Origin: an uncultured Faecalibacterium sp.
GTDB taxonomy: Bacteria; Bacillota; Clostridia; Oscillospirales; Ruminococcaceae
Direction of reading: 5' to 3'
Assembly (NCBI GenBank): GCA_934553285.1
Contig: CAKTFD010000122.1
Location: 1-5,161, forward strand
Length of the DNA stretch: 5,161 nt
Shown here in pieces: positions 1 to 5,026 of the stretch; positions within the stretch are counted from its first letter, which is position 1, and each line of letters starts with the position of its first letter. The notes beneath the pieces were generated by a model, which did not search any database, was not told the DNA's origin, and was given only the letters and a program-made list of their open reading frames with translations. The position numbers were made by a program, and so were the translations under genes.

Positions 1-431
1 CCGACTGCGAACACGGTACCGACCATGATCAGCAGCACCACAGAGAACACACGCATGATGTTCTGCATCACAGGGCCAAGATAGCGGCCGGTGACCTCGG
101 CGATGGAAGCGCCGTCATTGCGCTCGCTCATCATGCCGGAGAAGTAGTCGTGCACACCACCTGCAAAGATGGTACCAAAGGTGATCCACAGGAACACCAC
201 GGGACCCCACAGTGCACCCTGCAATGCACCAAAGATGGGGCCAAGGCCTGCAATGTTCAGCAGCTGGACGAGGAACAGCTTCCACTGGGGCATCACAACG
301 TAGTCAACACCATCGTTGATGCGCACAGCAGGCGTTTCGCGGTCGTCCGGACCGAACGTGTTGTCCACGATCTTACCATAGACAAAGTAGCCGATGATAA
401 GAAGCGCCAGACAAAGTAAGAAACTAATCAT
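1..431 (-). CDS. cstA: CstA-family carbon starvation protein / peptide or pyruvate transporter, N-terminal part
   Basis: This is an integral membrane transporter of the CstA family. Known members take up peptides or, in the BtsT branch, pyruvate; the substrate here cannot be told. Only the first 143 residues are present, as the gene leaves the window at base 1. Seen: a hydrophobic first helix at about residues 2-19 (MISFLLCLALLIIGYF), then the family signature region DDRETPA (29-35), the segment LLNIAGLGPIFGALQGALWG (57-76), the conserved loop HDYFSGMMSERNDGAS (94-109), and a further helix from about 126. The start is fixed by an AGGAGG ribosome binding site at 440-445 with 8 nt spacing. Codon choice (many GGT, GTT, GCA) is less GC3-biased than in the neighbours, which suggests high expression. 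It has its own candidate promoter and leader hairpin. Confidence 0.95.
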   Translation of the reverse strand, partial: MISFLLCLALLIIGYFVYGKIVDNTFGPDDRETPAVRINDGVDYVVMPQWKLFLVQLLNIAGLGPIFGALQGALWGPVVFLWITFGTIFAGGVHDYFSGMMSERNDGASIAEVTGRYLGPVMQNIMRVFSVVLLIMVGTVFAV

Positions 432-455
432 ACCAGAAACCTCCTTTTTGATTTC

Positions 456-484
456 AGCCGGTGGTATTTTGTACCACAACGGCT
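456..484 (-). promoter_or_regulatory. Bulged hairpin in the cstA mRNA leader
   Basis: In the minus-strand transcript an outer 5-bp stem (AGCCG with CGGCT, bases 480-484 and 456-460) and an inner 6-bp stem (GTGGTA with TACCAC, 472-477 and 461-466) stack with a 2-nt bulge and a 5-nt loop. No U-run follows, so it is not a terminator. It ends about 10 nt before the cstA ribosome binding site. A second AGCCGG (bases 496-501 on the opposite strand) could pair with the same CCGGCT, giving a mutually exclusive fold. The structure is read directly; a role in mRNA stability or translation control is inference. Confidence 0.5.
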
Positions 485-503
485 ATGACCAATCTCCGGC
501 TTT

Positions 504-533
504 ATGTTAACACTTTTTTCATAAGTGTGTTAA
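504..533 (-). promoter_or_regulatory. Candidate cstA promoter inside an inverted repeat
   Basis: Read on the minus strand, a -35-like TTAACA (533-528, 5 of 6 to consensus) is followed after 18 nt by a -10-like TAACAT (509-504, 4 of 6). The boxes lie in the arms of a dyad: TTAACACTT at 507-515 against AAGTGTGTTAA at 523-533, identical after reverse complement except for two extra bases. The left arm also carries the 8-bp palindrome TGTTAACA (505-512). A regulator bound here would cover the promoter, so repression is the natural guess. No regulator is identified. Confidence 0.45.
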
Positions 534-552
534 TATTTTTCTGGTATGGCTC

Positions 553-610
553 CCATATCAAAAAGCATATGGCACCCTACTGAATTTGTAGGGAAAAGCG
601 TCTGGCTTTT
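553..610. repeat. Three contiguous small inverted repeats
   Basis: Three perfect 6-bp dyads lie almost end to end: CCATAT (553-558) with ATATGG (567-572), loop 8 nt; CCCTAC (575-580) with GTAGGG (588-593), loop 7 nt; and AAAAGC (594-599) with GCTTTT (605-610), loop 5 nt. They lie just upstream of the candidate cstA promoter. Either strand could form them. Their function is unknown; they could be protein sites, or part of the 3' end of the lysR transcript. Confidence 0.45.
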
Positions 611-718
611 AACGTATCTTCGCTTGATTTCCGGAGCTTGTATCTGGCTGTCTTTCTTCCGGGAACAGTCAAAAAGGTGCCCACCAAACTTTTGGCTGCG
701 CTTTTGTGCACTTTGCTT

Positions 719-761
719 AATCGTTTGCGATTTTATCCGCAAATCGTGCGATTTTGCACGA
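719..761. repeat. Imperfect direct repeat made of AATCG/CGATT dyads
   Basis: Two related units occur 23 bp apart: AATCGTTTGCGATTTT at 719-734 and AATCGTGCGATTTT at 742-755. Each is itself a dyad (AATCG with CGATT). Overlapping hairpins are also possible: TTTGCG/CGCAAA (724-729, 738-743) and TCGTGC/GCACGA (744-749, 756-761). The layout resembles a pair of operators or a folded 3' untranslated region of lysR, which ends at 799. No strong U-run follows on either strand. Confidence 0.45.
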
Positions 762-798
762 AAGCCCCTCGGCATCCGGAGGAGAGCGCCGGCCGCCG

Positions 799-1737
799 TC
801 AGGTGCTGTGCCGGCCGCTGTCCTTGATGGTGGCATCCGCCTGCCGGTGCAGCAGCTGCACAAACAGCTGTTCCTCCGGCTGCAAAGGCTCCCGCTCCGG
901 GTATACCAGCACATCCCGCATCCGCTGGTTCTGCGCCGGGCAGTTGTGCAGGGCCAGATGGTACTGCTCCAGCGTGCGCTGCGGCATGGGCGAGGACCAC
1001 ATGTAGGTCGAGGGCAGGTTTTGCAGGATGGAGAACTGGCTGCACCGCTCGTACACATGGATGCGGCGGTTGGGGTTCGCCTGCCAGTGAGGGCCTGCGC
1101 CCTCTTCTCCCGGCAGGTGGAAATCGCCGTGCAAAACCTCGGTGTAGGGGTCCAGCTCTGCCAGGTCCCGTACCTGACGGCGCGCCAGGGGGCTGTCCTG
1201 GCTGGTAAGCAGCAGGTAGGCAAAATCCATGATGACCTCCTGCCGCAGGCCGTGGCGCTGGCAGTAGCGGCGGTAGTAGTCCTCATCCTCGGCGGCATAG
1301 CGCAGCAGCGCCATGTGGTAGCCCTGCCGCAGCACAAAATCCAGCGCATCGATGGGGCCGCTCTCCCGGATATGCACCCGCAGCTGGTCGGCCTTATCCT
1401 GCTGCTGCAAAAAATCCACCGCCGCGTAGGAAGCATAGGTGGCGTGGGGCAGTACCACCCGCAGCTCGGCGCAGTTGCCCTGCGGGTGATGTGCCTCCTG
1501 CTCCAGCTCGTCCACCTGCTGCAGCACCCGCTGCGCCTGCCGGATAAACCGCCTGCCCTGCTCGGTGGGGATCATACCGGTGGAGGAGCGCTCAAAGATG
1601 CGCATCCCGTATTCTTCTTCCAGATTTTTCAGTGCCTTGCTCACATTGGGCTGGGCTGCATACATCTGCTTTGCCGCCGCCGATACCGAGCCCCACTTCA
1701 TGATGGCTACCAGGTACCGCAGTTCCGTGATGTTCAT
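799..1737 (-). CDS. LysR-type transcriptional regulator
   Basis: This is a DNA-binding regulator of the LysR family, 312 aa, typical length 290-320. Seen: an N-terminal winged helix-turn-helix at residues 1-60, with the recognition stretch SVSAAAKQMYAAQPNVSKAL (17-36) and then NLEEEYGMRIFERSSTGMIP (38-57), followed by a linker helix (about 60-85, QRVLQQVDELEQEA) and an effector-binding domain beginning near ELRVVLPHATYASYAAVDFL (91-110). Residues after about 150 diverge strongly from familiar LysR members, so the effector is not predictable. The start MNITELRYL is chosen because it matches the family N-terminus and has GGAGG at 1743-1747 with 5 nt spacing; the frame stays open a further 89 codons upstream, but those overlap its own promoter and the divergent gene. 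It is transcribed away from the small-protein/phosphatase/MATE operon, the classical arrangement for a LysR regulator and its target. Confidence 0.95.
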   Translation of the reverse strand: MNITELRYLVAIMKWGSVSAAAKQMYAAQPNVSKALKNLEEEYGMRIFERSSTGMIPTEQGRRFIRQAQRVLQQVDELEQEAHHPQGNCAELRVVLPHATYASYAAVDFLQQQDKADQLRVHIRESGPIDALDFVLRQGYHMALLRYAAEDEDYYRRYCQRHGLRQEVIMDFAYLLLTSQDSPLARRQVRDLAELDPYTEVLHGDFHLPGEEGAGPHWQANPNRRIHVYERCSQFSILQNLPSTYMWSSPMPQRTLEQYHLALHNCPAQNQRMRDVLVYPEREPLQPEEQLFVQLLHRQADATIKDSGRHST

Positions 1738-1765
1738 GGTCGCCTCCGCATTTCTTTTTGTAAAA

Positions 1766-1781
1766 GTTACCATATTGTAAC
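1766..1781. promoter_or_regulatory. LysR-type box over the lysR -10
   Basis: GTTAC (1766-1770) and GTAAC (1777-1781) form a dyad with a 6-bp centre, and T1768 to A1780 satisfies the T-N11-A pattern known for LysR-family sites. It covers the -10 box (1774-1779) and the likely transcription start of lysR, a position expected for negative autoregulation. Its centre lies about 90 bp upstream of the start expected for the divergent operon, within reach for activation. The dyad is seen; binding by the adjacent regulator is inferred. Confidence 0.55.
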
Positions 1782-1803
1782 AATTTTTCCACGCCGCTGT
1801 CAA
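1774..1803 (-). promoter_or_regulatory. lysR promoter
   Basis: On the minus strand a perfect -35 TTGACA (1803-1798) and a -10 TACAAT (1779-1774, 5 of 6) are separated by 18 nt. The predicted start is near 1767, giving a leader of about 30 nt to the lysR ATG. This supports the internal 1737 start rather than the longer open frame. Confidence 0.8.
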
Positions 1804-1831
1804 GCGGGGGTGCTTTTTTTGCCCCCTCTTG
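1801..1831. repeat. Inverted repeat between divergent promoters
   Basis: Ten-base arms with one mismatch, CAAGCGGGGG (1801-1810) and CCCCCTCTTG (1822-1831), flank an 11-nt centre containing seven T. The left arm overlaps the lysR -35 (1798-1803) and the right arm reaches the -35 position of the rightward promoter (1829-1834). By the predicted starts it is not transcribed from either promoter, so a DNA-level role, such as an operator for coordinated control, is more likely than an RNA role. Confidence 0.5.
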
Positions 1832-1858
1832 CGCCAAAGCCGGTGGCTGCTATATAAT
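1829..1858 (+). promoter_or_regulatory. Promoter of the small-protein/phosphatase/MATE operon
   Basis: A perfect -10 TATAAT is at 1853-1858, in the run CTATATAATAAGG. The best -35 match, TTGCGC at 1829-1834, has only the first three bases right and an 18-nt spacer. The alternative -10 TATATA at 1851-1856 would have an upstream TG (1848-1849), an extended -10. A weak -35 with a good -10 suits an activator-dependent promoter. The expected start is near 1865, some 20 nt before the first ATG. Confidence 0.65.
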
Positions 1859-1885
1859 AAGGAAAAAACAAAGGAGGGCTGTACC

Positions 1886-2098
1886 ATGCCGGAATACCGT
1901 GTGCTGCGCATCGATGAGCAGCTGTATGGCTGCGAGGAACTGCCCGCCGGGCAGCCGGTGCTGTGCGATGTTACCCTGCAGGATGCTGCGGGCGCTGCCT
2001 GCATCCTGCCCTACCCGGACGGGGAGCTGACCCGCCTGGGCATCGATGAAGGGGATGCCGTCTGCCTGCAGCCGGACGGCACCCTGCATAAACTGTAA
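1886..2098 (+). CDS. Small acidic protein of unknown function (70 aa)
   Basis: I do not recognise this family. The start is set by an excellent ribosome binding site, AAGGAGGG at 1871-1878, 7 nt before ATG; an upstream in-frame ATG at 1829 lies before the -10 box and is not credible. The protein is strongly acidic (13 Asp/Glu against 4 Arg/Lys), has four cysteines (16, 27, 39, 60), no signal peptide and no membrane segment. Alternating hydrophobic and polar stretches (YRVLRID, QPVLCDVTLQD, GDAVCLQPDGTL) suggest a small cytoplasmic beta-rich domain, perhaps a barrel. The cysteines are not in CxxC pairs, so zinc binding is not implied. It is first in an operon; its stop overlaps the ribosome binding site of the phosphatase gene 11 bp on, so the two are likely co-translated. 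A role as partner of the phosphatase is a guess. Confidence 0.85.
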   Translation: MPEYRVLRIDEQLYGCEELPAGQPVLCDVTLQDAAGAACILPYPDGELTRLGIDEGDAVCLQPDGTLHKL

Positions 2099-2109
2099 GG
2101 AGTGTTTTT

Positions 2110-2649
2110 ATGCACAATATCTATTTTACCCGCCACGGCGAAACCATATGGAACGTGGAAAACAAGATCTGCGGCATGACCGACAGCCCGCTGACCGCCC
2201 GCGGGCAGGAGCAGGCGCGGCAGCTGGGAGAGCGGGTCCGCGCCAGCGGCCTGCCCATCGATGAGATCCTGTACTCGCCGCTTTCCCGCGCAGCCGATAC
2301 CGCAAAGGCCATTGCCGCAGCCACCGGCCTGCCCGCCCGCTGTGAGCCGCGCCTGCGCGAGCAGTGCTTTGGCAAATACGAGGGCACCCCCCGGGACGGC
2401 GCAGAATTCCGCATCTCCAAGACCCACTTTGCCGACCGCTATACCGGCGGCGAGAGCATGATGCAGCTGGCACAGCGTATCTACAACCTGCTGGACGAGC
2501 TGAAAGCCGATACCGGCAAGACCTACCTGCTGGTGGCGCACAACGGCATCGCCCGGGTGGTGCAGTCCTATTTTTACGATATGACCAACGAGGAGTATGC
2601 CGCTGCCGGCATCAAAAACTGTGAACTGGTGGAGTATCGGTTCGACTGA
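2110..2649 (+). CDS. Histidine phosphatase family protein (phosphoglycerate mutase-like)
   Basis: This is a cytoplasmic phosphatase of the histidine phosphatase superfamily, branch 1, 179 aa. Seen: the RHG catalytic motif at residues 8-10 with His9 as the phospho-accepting histidine (YFTRHGETIWN), the YSPLSRAADTA segment with Arg60, the acid candidate Glu84 in LREQCFGKYEG (82-92), and the second catalytic histidine, His144, in LLVAHNGIARVV (140-151). All four expected active-site residues are present, so the enzyme should be active. It is shorter than cofactor-dependent phosphoglycerate mutase (about 230-250 aa) and lacks that enzyme's insertions, so a small-molecule phosphatase, as in the CobC/GpmB-like group, is more likely; the substrate is unknown. 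The ribosome binding site AAGGAG (2097-2102) sits 7 nt before ATG and overlaps the preceding stop codon. The MATE gene follows after 39 bp. Confidence 0.93.
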   Translation: MHNIYFTRHGETIWNVENKICGMTDSPLTARGQEQARQLGERVRASGLPIDEILYSPLSRAADTAKAIAAATGLPARCEPRLREQCFGKYEGTPRDGAEFRISKTHFADRYTGGESMMQLAQRIYNLLDELKADTGKTYLLVAHNGIARVVQSYFYDMTNEEYAAAGIKNCELVEYRFD

Positions 2650-2688
2650 CACGTTCTCCGCCCCAACAACACACGGAAAGGAATATTC

Positions 2689-4038
2689 ATGTCTGCGCAA
2701 ATGATCCAGCTTTCTGATCACTTTACCTATCCCCGCCTGCTGCGGTTCGTGCTGCCCTGCATCGGCACCATGCTGTTTACCTCCATCTACGGCATCGTGG
2801 ACGGGCTGTGTGTCTCCAACTTTGTGGGCAAAACGGCCTTTGCGGCGATCAACCTCATCATGCCGCTGCCGCAGATGCTGGGCACTGTCGGCTTTATGCT
2901 GGGCACCGGCGGCAGCGCCATCGTAGGCATCACGCTGGGCGAGGGCGACCAGAAAAAAGCCGACCGCTATTTTTCCATGTTTATGTGGGCGGCGCTTATC
3001 TCGGCCGGTGTGCTGTCCGTGCTGGGCATCCTGTTCCTGCGGTCGGCTGCCGTGCTGCTGGGCGCAAAAGGAGAGCTGCTGGACTATGCCGTGCGCTATG
3101 GCCGCATCCTGATGCTGGCCCTGCCGCCCTTTGCGCTGCAGAATATGTTCCAGAGCTTTTTTGTCACCGCCGAAAAGCCGCATCTGGGCTTCTGGTTCAC
3201 CGTAGGGGCAGGCTGCACCAACATGGTGCTGGATGTGGTAATGGTGGGCGCTCTGCACTGGGGCGTGGAGGGCGCTGCCCTTGCCACCCTTATCAGCCAG
3301 CTGGTGGGCGGCGTGCTGCCGGTGTTTTATTTTATCGACCGCAGCAGCACCAGCTGTCTGCACCTGTGCAGAACGCAGTTTTACGGCCGCGTGCTGTGGG
3401 ATGCCTGCATCAACGGCTCTTCCGAGCTGATGACAAGCCTTTCCATGTCGCTGGTCAATATCCTGTATAACTTCCAGCTGCTGCGGCTGATCGGGGAAAA
3501 CGGCGTGGCGGCTTACGGCGTCATCATGTATGCCGCCTTCCTGTTCGTGGCCGTGTTCGTGGGCTATGCCGTGGGCAGCGCGCCCATCGTCAGCTTCCAT
3601 TACGGGGCCCGCAACCATGCCGAGGTGCACAACCTTTACCAGAAGAGCCTGCGCCTCATCGCTGTGGTGTCTGTGACCATGACGGCGGCGTCCATGGTGA
3701 TCATTCCCTATGTGGCGCGCATCTTTGTGGGCTACGATGCCCAGCTGCTGGCGCTGACCAGCCGCGCGTTCCGGCTGTATGCGCTGTGCTTCCTCATCAA
3801 GGGCTTCAACATCTATGCGTCCTCCTTCTTCACGGCGCTGGGCGATGGCGTGACCAGCGCCCTCATCTCCTTTCTGCGCACGTTTCTGTTCCAGATGGCT
3901 GCACTGCTCGTCCTGCCCGCCCTCTGGGGTCTTGACGGCGTGTGGCTGGCCGTCACCGCCGCGGAGCTTGCCACGCTGGTGGTAAGCGTGACGATGTTTG
4001 TCACCAAAGACAAGGTGTTCCATTACCGCAAGGTGTAA
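2689..4038 (+). CDS. MATE family efflux transporter
   Basis: This is a cytoplasmic-membrane exporter of the MATE family (449 aa, usual length 440-480), which expels drugs or metabolites in exchange for Na+ or H+. About twelve membrane helices can be traced: roughly 17-38, 50-72, 95-117, 136-158, 167-188, 193-215, 245-267, 275-302, 320-345, 362-382, 390-411 and 418-438. Family-like motifs appear in both halves: YGIVDGLCVSNFVG (34-47), GTGGSAIVGITLGEGDQKKA (72-91), EKPHLG (162-167) with TNMVLD (177-182) and WGVEGAALAT (191-200), then SAPIVSFHYGARNH (297-310), FFTALGDG (380-387) and WGLDGVWLA (413-421). It resembles the MepA-like branch common in Firmicutes; the substrate cannot be read. AAAGGA at 2677-2682 precedes the ATG by 6 nt. 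It is last in the operon and followed by a terminator, so it is probably controlled with the two upstream genes by the divergent LysR protein. Confidence 0.95.
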   Translation: MSAQMIQLSDHFTYPRLLRFVLPCIGTMLFTSIYGIVDGLCVSNFVGKTAFAAINLIMPLPQMLGTVGFMLGTGGSAIVGITLGEGDQKKADRYFSMFMWAALISAGVLSVLGILFLRSAAVLLGAKGELLDYAVRYGRILMLALPPFALQNMFQSFFVTAEKPHLGFWFTVGAGCTNMVLDVVMVGALHWGVEGAALATLISQLVGGVLPVFYFIDRSSTSCLHLCRTQFYGRVLWDACINGSSELMTSLSMSLVNILYNFQLLRLIGENGVAAYGVIMYAAFLFVAVFVGYAVGSAPIVSFHYGARNHAEVHNLYQKSLRLIAVVSVTMTAASMVIIPYVARIFVGYDAQLLALTSRAFRLYALCFLIKGFNIYASSFFTALGDGVTSALISFLRTFLFQMAALLVLPALWGLDGVWLAVTAAELATLVVSVTMFVTKDKVFHYRKV

Positions 4039-4045
4039 GCATTTT

Positions 4046-4086
4046 CCCTGTTTTTTGCGAAACGGCGAAAAACGGGGGATTTTTTT
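4046..4086 (+). terminator. Intrinsic terminator of the MATE operon
   Basis: A 13-bp stem with two G-U pairs, CCCTGTTTTTTGC (4046-4058) with GCGAAAAACGGGG (4065-4077), closes a 6-nt loop and is followed by T-run 4080-4086. It begins 7 nt after the MATE stop codon. Confidence 0.88.
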
Positions 4087-4120
4087 GGTCATTCTGGCTC
4101 TGCCCCCGGGACCCGATTCG

Positions 4121-4129
4121 TGCTAGAAT
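4121..4129 (+). promoter_or_regulatory. Extended -10 promoter of the peptidase E-like gene
   Basis: TGCTAGAAT at 4121-4129 is an extended -10 (TG, one base, then TAGAAT, 5 of 6). No good -35 lies 16-18 nt upstream, as is usual for this class. The start would be near 4136, leaving a leader of about 80 nt that contains the 22-bp palindrome. It lies after the MATE terminator, so the downstream gene appears independently transcribed. Confidence 0.6.
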
Positions 4130-4175
4130 GGACTTGGTCTTTTGCGGCGGCGCACAGCCCGCTGCTGTATTTTTA

Positions 4176-4197
4176 CGCCTTTCCCCGGGGAAAGGCG
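4176..4197. repeat. Perfect 22-bp palindrome before the peptidase E-like gene
   Basis: The half-site CGCCTTTCCCC (4176-4186) is followed directly by its exact reverse complement GGGGAAAGGCG (4187-4197). As DNA it is a symmetric operator-like site; as RNA it would be a 9-bp stem with a CCGG loop, ending 8 nt before the GAGGA ribosome binding site at 4206-4210. No U-run follows, so it is not a terminator. It lies downstream of the predicted start, where a bound repressor would block elongation or the hairpin could hinder ribosome loading. Confidence 0.75.
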
Positions 4198-4216
4198 GCT
4201 GATATGAGGAACGAGC

Positions 4217-4954
4217 ATGACGGTATTTCTGACCAGCAGCCCCTGTGGCTGCCCCTTTACGCCCGGCCCGGCGGTGCCGGTGCTGGACACCCGCAACCAC
4301 CTTGTGCCCAATCTGCGCGCCGTCTGGCCGGACCACCCGGTGCAGGGGCTTGCCATCGCGGCCGACCCGGATGCCTGGGCCGAGAATGATGCCATGTGCA
4401 AGGCGTTTTTGCAGTGCTTTACAAACGCCCATCTGCCCCTGACCCGGCTGATCCCCTGTGATGCCCGCAATCAGGAGGAGATCGGCTCCCTGCTGGCGCA
4501 CAGCGGCTTTGTGATGCTGTGCGGCGGCCATGTGCCCACCCAGAACCACTTTTTTGCCCAGCTGGGGCTGCCAGGGCTGTTCCACAACTACCACGGCATC
4601 GTGATGGGGGTGAGCGCAGGTTCCATGAATGCGGCGCAGCTGGTATACGCCGCCCCGGAGCTGCCCGGCGAAGCCGCCGACCCCGGCTACTGCCGCTGGC
4701 TCAGCGGTCTGGGGCTGACACGTACCCGCATCCTGCCGCACTACCAGTTTATCCGGGAGGATATCCTGGACGGGCAGCGGATGGAGGACATCGCCCTGGC
4801 TGACAGCCGCCGGCACCACTTTCTGGCGCTGCCGGATGGCTCCTACATCCTGTGCGCCGATGGCCACGAGGCCCTGTATGGCCGCGCCTGGTACTTTGCC
4901 GATGGCACTGTGGACGAGATCAACGAGGATGAAGATGTGCTGCCGCTACGGTGA
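4217..4954 (+). CDS. Peptidase E-like protein (S51 family, type 1 glutamine amidotransferase-like fold)
   Basis: This is a 245-aa cytoplasmic protein of the S51/cyanophycinase-like group, whose characterised members are serine peptidases such as aspartyl dipeptidase. Seen: the N-terminal strand MTVFLTSSP, the LCGGHVPTQN turn (101-110), and the nucleophile elbow GVSAGS with Ser133 (131-136). His175 in ILPHYQ (172-177) is the likely catalytic histidine, and Glu218 in DGHEALYG (215-222) is a candidate for the acid of the Ser-His-Glu triad described for Salmonella PepE. GGH replaces the more familiar GGN of enterobacterial PepE, and the protein is slightly longer, so it belongs to a different subfamily and the Asp-X specificity should not be assumed. 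The ATG has GAGGA (4206-4210) 6 nt upstream and fits the family start. It stands alone, with its own promoter, a leader palindrome and a terminator 6 nt after its stop. Role: probably peptide breakdown; inference. Confidence 0.9.
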   Translation: MTVFLTSSPCGCPFTPGPAVPVLDTRNHLVPNLRAVWPDHPVQGLAIAADPDAWAENDAMCKAFLQCFTNAHLPLTRLIPCDARNQEEIGSLLAHSGFVMLCGGHVPTQNHFFAQLGLPGLFHNYHGIVMGVSAGSMNAAQLVYAAPELPGEAADPGYCRWLSGLGLTRTRILPHYQFIREDILDGQRMEDIALADSRRHHFLALPDGSYILCADGHEALYGRAWYFADGTVDEINEDEDVLPLR

Positions 4955-4960
4955 GGCATA

Positions 4961-4996
4961 ATAAAAAGAAGCACGCAGATGCGTGCTTCTTTTTAT
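4961..4996. terminator. Bidirectional intrinsic terminator
   Basis: A perfect 16-bp stem, ATAAAAAGAAGCACGC (4961-4976) with its reverse complement (4981-4996), encloses a 4-nt loop (AGAT). Runs of T follow on both strands, so it can end the peptidase E-like transcript rightward and the unknown minus-strand gene (stop at 5027) leftward. The two genes converge on it. Confidence 0.93.
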
Positions 4997-5026
4997 ATAA
5001 TGTTCTTCTGCGCAGAAATGTACGCA

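Larger units (their letters stand above)
534..798. other. Non-coding interval between lysR and cstA, rich in short dyads
   Basis: No convincing gene is seen on either strand; the open frames here have atypical composition and are tails of frames overlapping lysR. Several small hairpins are visible and listed separately (553-610 and 719-761). A weak stem at 670-694, read on the minus strand, has GGT/ACC inside CAAAA/TTTTG and a short T-run; it is the only lysR terminator candidate but is thermodynamically poor. The region is also notably AT-richer than the flanking genes. No known riboswitch or small RNA family was recognised. Confidence 0.55.

Noticed and set aside
670..694. Possible lysR intrinsic terminator
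   Set aside because: Only a 3-bp GC core with an A-T outer stem and five T; too weak to list as a terminator.
530..1045. A 171-codon minus-strand frame spanning the lysR 3' end and intergenic DNA
   Set aside because: It overlaps lysR in another frame, changes composition where lysR ends and has no ribosome binding site.
754..1857. A 367-codon plus-strand open frame opposite lysR
   Set aside because: Low-complexity composition and no recognisable motif; the lysR gene on the other strand has a full helix-turn-helix and good signals.
1738..2004. An 89-codon N-terminal extension of the LysR frame
   Set aside because: It would run through lysR's own promoter and into the divergent small gene; the family N-terminus and a ribosome binding site fix the start at 1737.
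2011..4092. A 693-codon open frame on the minus strand opposite the phosphatase and MATE genes
   Set aside because: It is an antisense shadow of GC3-rich coding sequence: rich in His, Gln, Gly and Ala, without domains or membrane pattern, while the plus-strand genes have clear family motifs.
4150..4216. Riboswitch in the leader of the peptidase E-like gene
   Set aside because: Apart from the palindrome no known aptamer core was seen in about 80 nt of leader.
4001..4867. A 288-codon minus-strand frame opposite the peptidase E-like gene
   Set aside because: Antisense shadow that crosses the MATE terminator and promoter region; no domain pattern.
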